Of a stretch of DNA of 64,000 nt, positions 26,893 through 35,251 are shown in pieces; position 1 is the stretch's first letter; each line of letters begins with the position of its first letter. The translations under genes were made by a program, and so were the position numbers. Origin of the DNA: Paenibacillus sp. BK033 (GTDB lineage: Bacteria > Bacillota > Bacilli > Paenibacillales > Paenibacillaceae); contig NZ_SLVP01000001.1 in NCBI RefSeq assembly GCF_004345425.1, positions 1,488,001 to 1,552,000 of the forward strand. Reading direction: 5' to 3'. The notes below the pieces were generated by a model that was given only the letters and a program-made list of their open reading frames with translations, was not told the origin of the DNA and made no database searches.

Positions 26893-27591
26893 ATGAACGA
26901 ACGAGTTCTGGTAGTGGAAGACGAGGCGGGCATTTCCCGCATTTTACAGCTTGAATTAGAGCATGAAGGATATACGGTCGGTACAGCAGCCGACGGACGG
27001 ACAGGTTACGAAATGGCGTCAACGGGAGAATGGGAGCTCGTATTGCTCGATGTGATGCTTCCCGAATTAAACGGCATCGAAGTGCTGCGGCGTCTGCGGC
27101 AGGCCGGCAACCCGGTTCCCGTTATATTGCTGACGGCAAGAGATACGGTGCCCGATAAGGTCAGCGGCTTTGAGCATGGCGCCAACGACTATATTACGAA
27201 GCCGTTTGCGATGGAGGAGCTGCTTGCCCGCGTCCGCAACATTTTGCGTATCTTCCAGCAGTATCCGAAAGAATCCGAAGGCTCCGACCTGATCAAGGTT
27301 GGGGACTTGACGATTGAACTGCGTACCCGCAAGGTATACCGCAAGGAAATCGTAATCGAGCTGACGCCGCGCGAGTTCGAGCTTCTCGTCTATCTGGTCG
27401 AGAACAAGAACGAAGAGAAGTCGCGGGAAGATATTTTATCGGAAGTATGGGGCTATGACTTTATCGGGGAAACGAACCTGGTGGACGTCTATATCCGGTA
27501 CTTGCGCCAAAAGCTGGACAAGGGCTACCGTCATAAGCTGATTCATACCGTCAGGGGCGTCGGCTATATGATAAAGGAGCCTGACGCATGA
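26893..27591 (+). CDS. OmpR-family response regulator
   Basis: 232 residues from ATG 26893, nine bases after AGGTGA. Receiver domain with acidic pair EDE near residue 9, phospho-acceptor Asp53 (LLDVMLP), and Lys in KPFAMEELLARV; C-terminal winged helix with LTPREFELLVYL and YIRYLRQKLD. It resembles the YkoG/ArlR-like group. Its stop overlaps the kinase start (ATGA). Confidence 0.93.
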   Translation: MNERVLVVEDEAGISRILQLELEHEGYTVGTAADGRTGYEMASTGEWELVLLDVMLPELNGIEVLRRLRQAGNPVPVILLTARDTVPDKVSGFEHGANDYITKPFAMEELLARVRNILRIFQQYPKESEGSDLIKVGDLTIELRTRKVYRKEIVIELTPREFELLVYLVENKNEEKSREDILSEVWGYDFIGETNLVDVYIRYLRQKLDKGYRHKLIHTVRGVGYMIKEPDA

Positions 27592-28943
27592 CGCTTCGCA
27601 AACGATTCACGCTTTTTACGATATTCTGGCTCATTTTTATTCTTATTCTCTTTAATATCTTTGTCTACTTCTATGTCATCAAGATTACGACGGAGAGCGA
27701 AGAGCGCGTAATTGGGAATAAAGTGAATCTGATGCTGGAAAATCCGAAAATACAGGACGGCAAAGGCATTTACGACGCCGATTTGCTCAGTGAATATTAC
27801 AATGTCAACGAAATGATACGCATTATTAGGCCGGATAACAAAATCGTCAATATTACCGGGTCAGATCCCGTGCTTCTCAATCTTCCGGCGTCCTTCCAGG
27901 GCCATCATGATACCGGAATGATCAAGAAAGGCAGCGAGCGCATCATGTACATGCGCGTGCCGATTTATGACGGGCCGAACGTGGTTGCGATGCTGGAAAT
28001 CAACCGCGTGCTGAATGAATTGGACGATTACCTGCAAATTCTGGTTGCGGCCTTGTCGGTAACCAGTGCGGGAGCCATTCTGTTCGCCATCTTCGGGACA
28101 TATTGGTTCACCTCGCGGCTCACTTCGCCTATGCAGCAGATGATTAATACGATGCGCGAGATCGACAGAAGCGGCAAGCTGCGGAAAATCGAGCCTTCCA
28201 GTCACGAGGAGTCGGCAGAGCTGCAGCAGCTGGTTCGCGCTTTTAACCAAATGATCGACCGGCTTGACCGAACGTTCGCGCGGCAAAAGCAATTTGTTGC
28301 AGATGCCTCCCACGAGCTCAAAACCCCTCTTACGGTTATTAGCAGCTATGCGGGTATGCTGAAGCGCTGGGGACGCGATGATGCGAGCATTCGCGACGAG
28401 GCTATCGAAGCCATCGATAAAGAAGCAAGCAGGCTGCAAACCTTAACGAAGTCGATGCTGATGCTGGCGGAAGCCGAGCAGGAGGATTGGCTGAATCAAG
28501 AGATGTTCGATGTGGTGCTGGTCGTCGAGGAGCTTGCGGTTATGCTCCAGACAACCTTCCAGCGTCCCATAAGAGTGAAGGCTTTGTCGCGGTCTGTCCG
28601 AATGTTTGGGGATAAGGACAAAATCCAGCAGCTGCTTGTCATCTTGCTGGACAATGCGATTAAATACAGCAAGGAGCCGATCGATGTCTCCGTCAGCGTG
28701 GCGAAAAATATCGTGAAGATTGAAGTGAAGGATAAAGGGATCGGCATTCCGGAAAACGAAATTCCGCACATGTTCGAGCGTTTCTACCGCGTAGACGGGG
28801 CAAGGAGCCGCGCGACCGGCGGAGCTGGTCTTGGGCTGTCGATTGCCAAGCGTATCGTGGATCTGCACGAAGGCAAGATTGACGTGTTCAGCTTGCCTGA
28901 TCTCGGTACAACGATCACGCTTCAATTCAAACAAAGAAAGTAA
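27588..28943 (+). CDS. Sensor histidine kinase
   Basis: 451 residues. Membrane segments at about 10-32 and 150-172 enclose a sensory domain of about 115 residues; HAMP follows, then HisKA with His242 in DASHELKTPL, and an HATPase_c domain with NAIKYS (N box), DKGIGIPE (G1) and GGAGLGLSIAKR (G2). It pairs with the regulator just upstream. The stimulus is unknown. Confidence 0.93.
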   Translation: MTLRKRFTLFTIFWLIFILILFNIFVYFYVIKITTESEERVIGNKVNLMLENPKIQDGKGIYDADLLSEYYNVNEMIRIIRPDNKIVNITGSDPVLLNLPASFQGHHDTGMIKKGSERIMYMRVPIYDGPNVVAMLEINRVLNELDDYLQILVAALSVTSAGAILFAIFGTYWFTSRLTSPMQQMINTMREIDRSGKLRKIEPSSHEESAELQQLVRAFNQMIDRLDRTFARQKQFVADASHELKTPLTVISSYAGMLKRWGRDDASIRDEAIEAIDKEASRLQTLTKSMLMLAEAEQEDWLNQEMFDVVLVVEELAVMLQTTFQRPIRVKALSRSVRMFGDKDKIQQLLVILLDNAIKYSKEPIDVSVSVAKNIVKIEVKDKGIGIPENEIPHMFERFYRVDGARSRATGGAGLGLSIAKRIVDLHEGKIDVFSLPDLGTTITLQFKQRK

Positions 28944-28956
28944 GGGGAGAGGTTCA

Positions 28957-29817
28957 TTGAAATACCGGGTTGCCTCCGTGCAATATAAGCTTGAAGACAT
29001 TGGATCGTTTGAGGATTTTGCCGCGCAGGTCACGCATTACGTCCGTAACGCGTCCGAATACGGAACCGAAATGATATTGTTCCCGGAGTTTCTGACTACC
29101 CAGCTGTTATCGATAGGCGACGGTACGGGCAAAGCCTTGCCGATCGACCGTCTGCCTGAATTTACGGAGCGGTATGAAAGCCTGTTCCGTTCTCTTGCCG
29201 CCGAATATAACATGCATATCGTTGGCGGAACGCATGTGGTGGACGCCGGTAACGGCAAGCGTCAGAATACGGCTCATCTGTTCCATCCGGGCGGGAAGAT
29301 TGACCGTCAGGCCAAAATCCATCTTACGCCGACCGAAGTCAGCGAGTGGAATATGTCGCCGGGGGACGGTCTGCAGGTGTTCGAGACGCCGTTTGGCACC
29401 ATCGCCATGCTGACCTGCTATGATATCGAATTCCCGGAGATCGTCCGGATGGCGCGCGCCAAAGGCGCGGACGTTATTTTCTGCCCGTCCTGCACGGATG
29501 ACCGTCATGGCTTCTACCGCGTCCGGTACTGCTGCCATGCAAGAGCGGTGGAAAATCAGGTGTACATTGTAACGACCGGTACGGTAGGGGCATTGCGCAA
29601 GGTTGACTTTATGCGCGCGAACTACGGTCAGGCTGCGGTGATCACGCCTAACGACATACCGTTCCCGCCTGCCGGGATTCTGAGCGAAGGCGTCATTAAC
29701 GACGACATGCTGATCGTCGCGGATCTCGACCTGAAGCTGCTGGAGGATGTCCGTGCTGCCGGTTCGGTAACGACTTGGAGAGACCGCCGAACGGACCTGT
29801 ACACGGACTGGGCATAA
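28957..29817 (+). CDS. Carbon-nitrogen hydrolase (nitrilase superfamily)
   Basis: 286 residues from TTG 28957 behind AGGGGAGAGG. The catalytic triad is readable: Glu44 (LFPEFL), Lys120 (AKIHL) and Cys154 (LTCYDIEFPE). It hydrolyses an amide or related C-N bond. In B. subtilis YhcX a GNAT domain and such a hydrolase are one polypeptide; here the GNAT is a separate downstream gene, which suggests the same function in split form and reversed order. Confidence 0.9.
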   Translation: MKYRVASVQYKLEDIGSFEDFAAQVTHYVRNASEYGTEMILFPEFLTTQLLSIGDGTGKALPIDRLPEFTERYESLFRSLAAEYNMHIVGGTHVVDAGNGKRQNTAHLFHPGGKIDRQAKIHLTPTEVSEWNMSPGDGLQVFETPFGTIAMLTCYDIEFPEIVRMARAKGADVIFCPSCTDDRHGFYRVRYCCHARAVENQVYIVTTGTVGALRKVDFMRANYGQAAVITPNDIPFPPAGILSEGVINDDMLIVADLDLKLLEDVRAAGSVTTWRDRRTDLYTDWA

Positions 29818-29844
29818 GCTGCGGCAGCGGAAGGAGGGCGTGAA

Positions 29845-30504
29845 ATGCGCAAGCAATTATACGTTATTCATGACGGAGTGCCAACGGAAGCTATAATACG
29901 TACGTATACGAAGGAAGATTTTCAAGGCTTGATTGCGGTCCAGAGCGAATGCTTTCCGCCTCCTTATCCGGAGGAGCTGTGGTGGAGCGAAGACCAGCTG
30001 AACGAGCATATTGCCCGGTTCCCTGAAGGCGCGCTATGCTGCGAGATTGGCGGCAAAGTGATCGGCTCCATGACCGGGCTTATCGTAGATATGAATCACT
30101 ATCATGAATCGCATAGCTGGGAGCAGATTACGGACGGCGGTTATATACGCAACCACAATCCCAATGGGGATACGCTATACGTTGCCGACATTTGCGTCAT
30201 TCCGGCGTACCGGAAAGCGGGTATCGGCAAATGGCTGCTGCAGTCCATGTACGAAACGGTTGTGCACCTGCGGCTAAATCGCCTGCTCGGAGCGGGCAGA
30301 ATGCCGGGCTACCATAAGTGCGCGGCGGAGGAAACTCCGGAGCAATACCTGGACAAGGTGATGAAGGGGATTTATAAGGATCCGGTCATCACCTTCCTTC
30401 TCCGCTGCGGCCGGACGCCGGTCGGAATCGCGTCCGATTATCTGGACGACGAAGAGTCCAGCAATTACGCGGCTCTGATGGAATGGCGCAATCCTTTTCT
30501 CTAG
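29845..30504 (+). CDS. GNAT-family acetyltransferase, partner of the nitrilase
   Basis: 219 residues. GNAT fold with LYVADICVIPAYRKAGIGKWLL as the acetyl-CoA loop (motif A, about residues 111-132). The start has a GGAAGGAGGG site. It follows the C-N hydrolase by 27 bases, and the two resemble the halves of YhcX. The N-terminal 15 residues are less typical. The acyl acceptor is unknown. Confidence 0.85.
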   Translation: MRKQLYVIHDGVPTEAIIRTYTKEDFQGLIAVQSECFPPPYPEELWWSEDQLNEHIARFPEGALCCEIGGKVIGSMTGLIVDMNHYHESHSWEQITDGGYIRNHNPNGDTLYVADICVIPAYRKAGIGKWLLQSMYETVVHLRLNRLLGAGRMPGYHKCAAEETPEQYLDKVMKGIYKDPVITFLLRCGRTPVGIASDYLDDEESSNYAALMEWRNPFL

Positions 30505-30551
30505 AATTACATGGTTTTCATAGTGCGATTAGCTCAGTAGGAGGTTTATTG

Positions 30552-31229
30552 ATGTCATTAGTTTACCACCGCATTACGTCGATCAACGATCTTTATTTCG
30601 CATCGCTTCACGCGCTGCTCAAACGCATTTTTCCTCCCGAAGAGGTATTGGCCTACGAGCTTTGGAAAGAACCGCTCGAAGATCCTAGCATTCATGTCTA
30701 TGTCGCAATAGACAATGGCGAAGTTGTGGGATCGACCGAATACCGCTATTATCCTGCGCTTCGCGTTGCGATGACCGACTTTACGATTATCGGCGTGGCG
30801 AACAAAGGAATTGGCCGGTTCCTCATGCGAAGCCGCGAGAAGGACCTGGCACGACTAGCCCGTGAATCCGGCACGGCGCCAATCGGCATGTTTGCCGAAA
30901 TATACAACCCATACGAGAGCGGCGAGCATGAATTCGGCGGAGTAACGCCAATGAATCCGTTCGTACGTCGCGAAGTACTGTCTCATATCGGCTACAAAAT
31001 GATTAACTTCCCTTACGTTCATCCATCCTGGGAGCATAACGGCGAAGCGGTTGAAGGGCTTAATTTGTGTTTCCTGCCGGCGGACGAAGACATGGCTGCG
31101 ATACCTGCGGCTCTGGTTGTTCAATTCCTGGAGATCTATTACTCGGCATTGCCTAACAAGCCGCAGCAATGGCTCGACATGGTGGAAGGGCTTCGCGGAC
31201 GCGACCAACTCGAGCTGCTGCCGATATGA
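30552..31229 (+). CDS. GNAT-like acetyltransferase
   Basis: 225 residues from ATG 30552, eight bases after AGGAGG. An N-terminal GNAT-like region includes a beta strand TDFTIIGV followed by NKGIGRFLM, a shortened acetyl-CoA loop. The C-terminal third (about 150-225) is not a standard GNAT element. It overlaps the next gene by four bases (ATGA). Function unknown. Confidence 0.7.
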   Translation: MSLVYHRITSINDLYFASLHALLKRIFPPEEVLAYELWKEPLEDPSIHVYVAIDNGEVVGSTEYRYYPALRVAMTDFTIIGVANKGIGRFLMRSREKDLARLARESGTAPIGMFAEIYNPYESGEHEFGGVTPMNPFVRREVLSHIGYKMINFPYVHPSWEHNGEAVEGLNLCFLPADEDMAAIPAALVVQFLEIYYSALPNKPQQWLDMVEGLRGRDQLELLPI

Positions 31230-32008
31230 TCGCCATTACGTTCCGGGGAACAGGGGATGCGATGGGAGTCCCCCGCGTGTACTGCGACTGCGAGGTGTGC
31301 GGCGAGGCACGAACAGGCGGCGTCAACCGCCGCTACCGTTCCCTTGTCCAGCTGGATTCGCCAGACTTTGGTACAATGATGATCGATTGCGGACCGGATT
31401 GGAGCAAACAAATGGAAGCTTCGGGGCTCCGGTTCGTGAACCGCATTCTTGTCACGCATGCCCATTTCGATCATATTGGCGGGGTGCCGGAATGGGCGGA
31501 CGCCTGCCGATGGTTGGGAGTCAAAGGAGAAGCGTACGCTCCTGCCGAAGTCATCGCCGAGATCCTTCAGCGTTTTCCTTGGCTGGGGCGGAATATATCT
31601 TTTATCCCCATTGATCGGCCTTGTTCCTTCGGAAGCTGGGAGGTATCGGCTTGGAAAGTGAATCACGGAAAGAACGGTTATGCTTATGCTTTTCGGTTTG
31701 ACCAGAAGGAGTCGGGCATCGCATGGGCTTATTGCTCCGATTCCATCGGGCTGACGGACGAACAGCAGAAGCCGCTGCACGGGCTTGACCTTCTCGTGCT
31801 CGGAACAAGCTTTTACAAGGAGAACTTCCGTTACGAAACAAGATCCGTCTACGATGTGACGGAGGCGCTGGAGCTCCTTCCCGTATGGGGACCGAAGAAG
31901 ACTCTGTTTACTCATCTGTCGCATGACATTGATTTGAGAAAAAAGTATCCGCTGCCTTCCCATGCGGATTTTGCGCTAACCGGTATGGAAATATCTGTAG
32001 GGATATAG
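31226..32008 (+). CDS. PhnP-like metallo-beta-lactamase-fold phosphodiesterase
   Basis: 260 residues from ATG 31226. Near the N-terminus TGTG-like GTGDAMGVP is followed by a Cys20-x-Cys22-x-x-Cys25 cluster, the structural zinc site of PhnP, and then HAHFDH at 78-83 for the two catalytic metals. PhnP opens cyclic phosphate in phosphonate breakdown; no phn genes are here, so another cyclic or diester substrate is likely. The start overlaps the GNAT stop. Confidence 0.85.
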   Translation: MIAITFRGTGDAMGVPRVYCDCEVCGEARTGGVNRRYRSLVQLDSPDFGTMMIDCGPDWSKQMEASGLRFVNRILVTHAHFDHIGGVPEWADACRWLGVKGEAYAPAEVIAEILQRFPWLGRNISFIPIDRPCSFGSWEVSAWKVNHGKNGYAYAFRFDQKESGIAWAYCSDSIGLTDEQQKPLHGLDLLVLGTSFYKENFRYETRSVYDVTEALELLPVWGPKKTLFTHLSHDIDLRKKYPLPSHADFALTGMEISVGI

Positions 32009-32009
32009 A

Positions 32010-32059
32010 TTGACAAACGGCAATCCGTTAGCGTACATTATTTGTATAGCTAACGGATT
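32010..32059 (+). promoter_or_regulatory. Promoter spanned by an 11-bp palindrome (TetR-type operator?)
   Basis: TTGACA (32010-32015), 18 bases, TACATT (32034-32039). Perfect inverted arms AATCCGTTAGC (32022-32032) and GCTAACGGATT (32049-32059) bracket the -10 and start site. The geometry suits a TetR-family repressor. No repressor gene is nearby, and no long gene follows. Confidence 0.65.
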
Positions 32060-32081
32060 TAGCTATTTTCATAGCTTTTTT
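32046..32081 (+). other. Overlapping alternative hairpins, the last one terminator-like
   Basis: ATAGCTAA (32046-32053) can pair with TTAGCTAT (32059-32066); alternatively AGCTAT (32061-32066) pairs with ATAGCT (32071-32076) followed by T run 32077-32081. The two folds exclude each other, a pattern seen in attenuators. Confidence 0.5.
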
Positions 32082-32106
32082 GCTTAATCCGAAAGGGGAA
32101 ATTTTA

Positions 32107-32133
32107 ATGTTTGCTGGTGTTCTTAACTCTTAA
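32107..32133 (+). CDS. Eight-codon open frame with a good ribosome site
   Basis: ATG 32107 is preceded by AAAGGGG at a suitable distance and reads MFAGVLNS before TAA. It could be a leader peptide or the stump of a lost gene downstream of the TetR-like promoter. Confidence 0.3.
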   Translation: MFAGVLNS

Positions 32134-32319
32134 TTGGATAGATCGGTCTTGTTAGACGAGCTTGAACGGCGCGCATGTGCAAAATTTGCATCGTATGCAT
32201 GCTTCTATTGCGACGTCTTTAGACAAGGACCGATGCCATGAGTTAAGGACATGAGGATTTCCGCCTGAATGCTATTCGGCAGCGGCCAATCACCCGTGCT
32301 CTTGCAGCACGGTTTTTTT
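32117..32319 (+). ncRNA. Candidate structured RNA with intrinsic terminator
   Basis: Outer stem 32117-32129 with 32240-32252 (13 bp, two wobble pairs); second stem 32142-32148 with 32228-32234 (7 bp, perfect), extended by 32149-32153 with 32222-32226; third stem 32154-32158 with 32214-32218; an internal bubble; an apical stem near 32173-32202. A separate hairpin at 32261-32285 and a terminator (CCGTGCT 32294-32300 with 32306-32312, then seven T) follow. It does not match 6S, SRP, T-box or riboswitch sequences that I know. Confidence 0.5.
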
Positions 32320-32359
32320 GTGCGCTGCGGAGCCTATGATGGGATAGGTCTAGCCAATT

Positions 32360-32399
32360 ACAGGGACGGAACGCTTCTGCGTTCTGTTCCTGTTTTTTT
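32360..32399 (+). terminator. Second, tandem terminator just before the MutS2-like gene
   Basis: A 15-bp stem (32360-32374 with 32379-32393, two wobble pairs, TTCT loop) is followed by seven T. It ends 31 bases before the start codon, leaving no room for a promoter after it, so the gene must be reached by read-through. Confidence 0.85.
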
Positions 32400-32430
32400 A
32401 TGCCCAAAACCTTTAAAGGAGCATCCAAAC

Positions 32431-34383
32431 ATGAACGAAGCCGTATTTCAAAGACTGGAATATGACAAATTGAAGGAAAAGATGATCGGTTACACCGTAT
32501 CCCCGGCAGGACGGCTATTGGCAGAGCGTCACAAGCCGAGCACCAATGCGAAACAAATCCGGGCATGGCTGAACGAGACGGAGGAAGCGGCGGCCTTGCT
32601 CGCGAGCGGAGCAAGCGTTCCGCTTTCCGCCATGGAAGGGATAGATCCATTCCTGGCCTTGCTGGGCAAAGGTAGGATCTATACGGAAGCAGAGCTTGAC
32701 CAGCTGCTGGCATGGCTTGTTTCCATCGGACAGATGAAGCGTTACATGAACAATAAACGTATGATCGCCCCTACGATAGCGGCTTACGCCGATTCGATGA
32801 ACGACTGCCCGAATCTAAGGCAGGAGCTCGACCGCTGCATCCGGTACGGCCGACTGACCGATCAAGCGAGTCCCGATCTCGGGACGATCCGGCGTCATCT
32901 CATCGTAATCGAAGACCGCATTCACAAGAAGCTGGACGCTTCGCTCTCCAAATACAAGTCGGCGCTTCAGGATCCGATAATCAGCAGGCGGAGAGGAAGA
33001 TCCGTCATTTCGGTTAAACGGGAGCACCGCAAGCTGGTCCCCGGTACCGTATGGGATGAATCGGCGAGCGGCCAGACCTTGTTTATTGAGCCGATTGACG
33101 TTGCGGAGCTGCAGCAGGAGTGGCAGGAATGGTCGGCGGAGGAGGAGCGGGAACGGACCATTATTTTATCCAGGTTATCGGACGAGGCGGAGCAGTATAA
33201 ATACGAGCTGCTGCAAAACCGGGAAGCGATGGCGTCGTTTGACTTCATGCTGGCTAGAGGCAAACTCTCGCTTTCCTACGACGGCCAACCCGTAACGCTA
33301 AGCCAGGAGCCGTTCATCAAGCTGGTAGAAGCCCGTCATCCGCTGCTTGGCGGTCATGCCGAACCCCTTAACGTGGAGCTGGGCATCGGGTGGAAGCAGC
33401 TTATTATTACGGGGCCGAACACGGGGGGCAAAACGGTAGCGCTGAAGACCATTGGGCTGCTGGCCTTGCTTGTGCAATCCGGCCTCCTAGTGCCGGCGTC
33501 CCCGCAAAGCCGGTTTGGCGTTTTTAATCATATTATGGCGGATGTGGGGGACGGACAAAGTCTGGAGCAGTCGCTCAGCACCTTTTCCTCGCATATCGCC
33601 GTACTGAAGGAGATGCTTCATTCTGCGGATGAACGCACGATTATTCTGCTGGATGAGCTGGCTGCGGGCACCGATCCCGGCGAAGGAATCGCTTTATCCA
33701 TTGCGGTGCTGGAAGAACTGCTGAAACGCGGAGCTTTGACGGGCGCGACGACGCATTTTAACGAGATTAAGAAATTTGCTTCCGGAACAACCGGATGCAT
33801 GAATGCCAGAATGGCCTTTGATTCGGAGACGCTTCGTCCTTTGTACCGATTGGAGGTTGGAGAAGCTGGTGAGAGTCATGCTTTCGCTATTGCGAGAAGG
33901 TTCGGCCTTCCCGAGCATGTGATGCAGCGGGCCGAGAAGCTAGCGGAGGGAAGAGTGGAGATCCGACTGGATGAAACGGTCGAAGAAGTTAGGGCGGATG
34001 AGACAGCGGTTGTCGAACGGCAGGCTCTGCCTGAGCGAGCAGAGCTGCCGGAAGAAACGAACAACTCGAAGGAGAAAACCGCTGCCCCAGCCTATTCCAA
34101 AGGAGATGCCGTATGGATCTACCCGCTGAAGCGTGCCGGGATTGTGTTTCAACCCGCGGATGAACGGGGAGAAGTAATCGTTCAGGTCCAGGGGAAGAAG
34201 ATGGCCTTTAACCGGAAACGGATCAAGCCTTATATCAGCAGGGAGAAATTGTATCCCGGCGCAGACTATGATATGGATATCGTCTTTGATACGAAGGAAA
34301 ACCGGAAAAAGCGGAAGCTGATGGGCCGCAAGTATGTAGAGGGCTTAACGATCGAGACGAAGCCGGATGCAACCGGGGAATAA
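32431..34383 (+). CDS. MutS2-like ATPase lacking the Smr domain
   Basis: 650 residues from ATG 32431, nine bases after AAAGGAG; MutS2 proteins are usually about 780. The core and lever regions (about 1-300) are followed by an ABC-type ATPase: Walker A GPNTGGKT from about 328, Walker B LLDELAAGTDPGEG from about 406, and a THFNEIK switch. A KOW-like segment (about 555-600) is followed by the end of the protein where MutS2 normally has its Smr endonuclease domain. It is a MutS2 paralogue, perhaps acting on ribosomes or branched DNA without cutting. Confidence 0.85.
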   Translation: MNEAVFQRLEYDKLKEKMIGYTVSPAGRLLAERHKPSTNAKQIRAWLNETEEAAALLASGASVPLSAMEGIDPFLALLGKGRIYTEAELDQLLAWLVSIGQMKRYMNNKRMIAPTIAAYADSMNDCPNLRQELDRCIRYGRLTDQASPDLGTIRRHLIVIEDRIHKKLDASLSKYKSALQDPIISRRRGRSVISVKREHRKLVPGTVWDESASGQTLFIEPIDVAELQQEWQEWSAEEERERTIILSRLSDEAEQYKYELLQNREAMASFDFMLARGKLSLSYDGQPVTLSQEPFIKLVEARHPLLGGHAEPLNVELGIGWKQLIITGPNTGGKTVALKTIGLLALLVQSGLLVPASPQSRFGVFNHIMADVGDGQSLEQSLSTFSSHIAVLKEMLHSADERTIILLDELAAGTDPGEGIALSIAVLEELLKRGALTGATTHFNEIKKFASGTTGCMNARMAFDSETLRPLYRLEVGEAGESHAFAIARRFGLPEHVMQRAEKLAEGRVEIRLDETVEEVRADETAVVERQALPERAELPEETNNSKEKTAAPAYSKGDAVWIYPLKRAGIVFQPADERGEVIVQVQGKKMAFNRKRIKPYISREKLYPGADYDMDIVFDTKENRKKRKLMGRKYVEGLTIETKPDATGE

Positions 34384-34396
34384 GTGCTTCGCTCCG

Positions 34397-35038
34397 TTAA
34401 TCTTTACTCTGAATAACTAATAAGGTGCCCGTGCGTACGGTCAAGGTGCCGGCGGGATCAGCCAGAATATTGCTTATGCCGAGGGATTGGCCGATCCGCA
34501 GCGTTGCTTCATGCAGCGGATAGACAAATCCGCGCAGCGTAATTCCGGTTACCTCTTCGGACAGCGGAAGGAGCGAAATATGGCTGTACTCGCTTTGATG
34601 CAGCTCGATAGTTCCTTCCTGCGCAAGGGAAATCGTGTTATGCTCATCGGTAATCGATGCCGAAATGCCTTGCTCGATTGCAAGCTTCAATAAGTGGACA
34701 TTGGCGAGGGAATGGTCGAACCGGCTCCCCAGTGCTCCGAGCATTCGGATCTCGGAAGGGGATTGCTCAAGCGCATAACGAAAGGCAAGCTCGGTATCCG
34801 TGTAGTCCTTGTCTATCGGATCGTAAGTGACCGTTTCCCGGCTGACGGAACGGATAAGCTCAAGTTCCTCGGTAGTTACGGAATCAAAATCGCCAAGCGC
34901 GAGATCCGGCGCGTATCCATGTTGAACGAGGAACAAAGCTCCGCGGTCGGCTCCTATTAACCGATCATCCGGACGGATATAGGGACGCACCCATTCGCCC
35001 AAACTGCCGCCCGTACAAATAATAATCCGGTTGTTCAT
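34397..35038 (-). CDS. thiN: Thiamine diphosphokinase
   Basis: 213 residues. GADRGALFL near residue 29, LGDFDSV near 47, DKDYTDTELA near 75 and LGALGSRFDHSLAN near 100 are the ATP and thiamine-binding motifs of TPK. It makes thiamine diphosphate from thiamine and ATP, the cofactor of the PdhA/PdhB enzyme encoded nearby. The start is behind GAAAGGAAG. Its stop is 13 bases from the stop of the convergent MutS2-like gene. Confidence 0.93.
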   Translation of the reverse strand: MNNRIIICTGGSLGEWVRPYIRPDDRLIGADRGALFLVQHGYAPDLALGDFDSVTTEELELIRSVSRETVTYDPIDKDYTDTELAFRYALEQSPSEIRMLGALGSRFDHSLANVHLLKLAIEQGISASITDEHNTISLAQEGTIELHQSEYSHISLLPLSEEVTGITLRGFVYPLHEATLRIGQSLGISNILADPAGTLTVRTGTLLVIQSKD

Positions 35039-35147
35039 GGTTCATCTTCCTTTCTGCCTGCATAGTGCTGAAGCCAGTATAATGCGAATCCGGGGCATAA
35101 AACTAGGTATTTGAGAAAAAAGAAAGAAGAAGTGGCAAAAGTAGCAA

Positions 35148-35176
35148 TTGTCAAACCGGATATCCGCGGCTAAAAT
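35148..35176 (+). promoter_or_regulatory. Promoter of the TRIC-type channel gene
   Basis: TTGTCA (35148-35153), 17 bases, TAAAAT (35171-35176), about 75 bases before the start codon. Confidence 0.7.
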
Positions 35177-35251
35177 GATGAAGGACATACCGACAGGAGT
35201 GGCGGAGCATGCGCGAATGGACGGTCATCATGGAAGCGGAGGAGTTTGGAG

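Noticed and set aside
30520..30550. Sequence resembling the 5' part of a tRNA (GCGATTAGCTCAGTAGG)
   Set aside because: No matching anticodon arm, T-arm or acceptor end follows; the AGGAGG in it is the ribosome site of the next gene. The match is chance.
32117..32319. 6S RNA, SRP RNA or T-box as the identity of the folded RNA
   Set aside because: The arm above the bubble is too short for 6S, there is no SRP GGAA-loop hairpin, and there is no T-box antiterminator sequence. It is left as unassigned.
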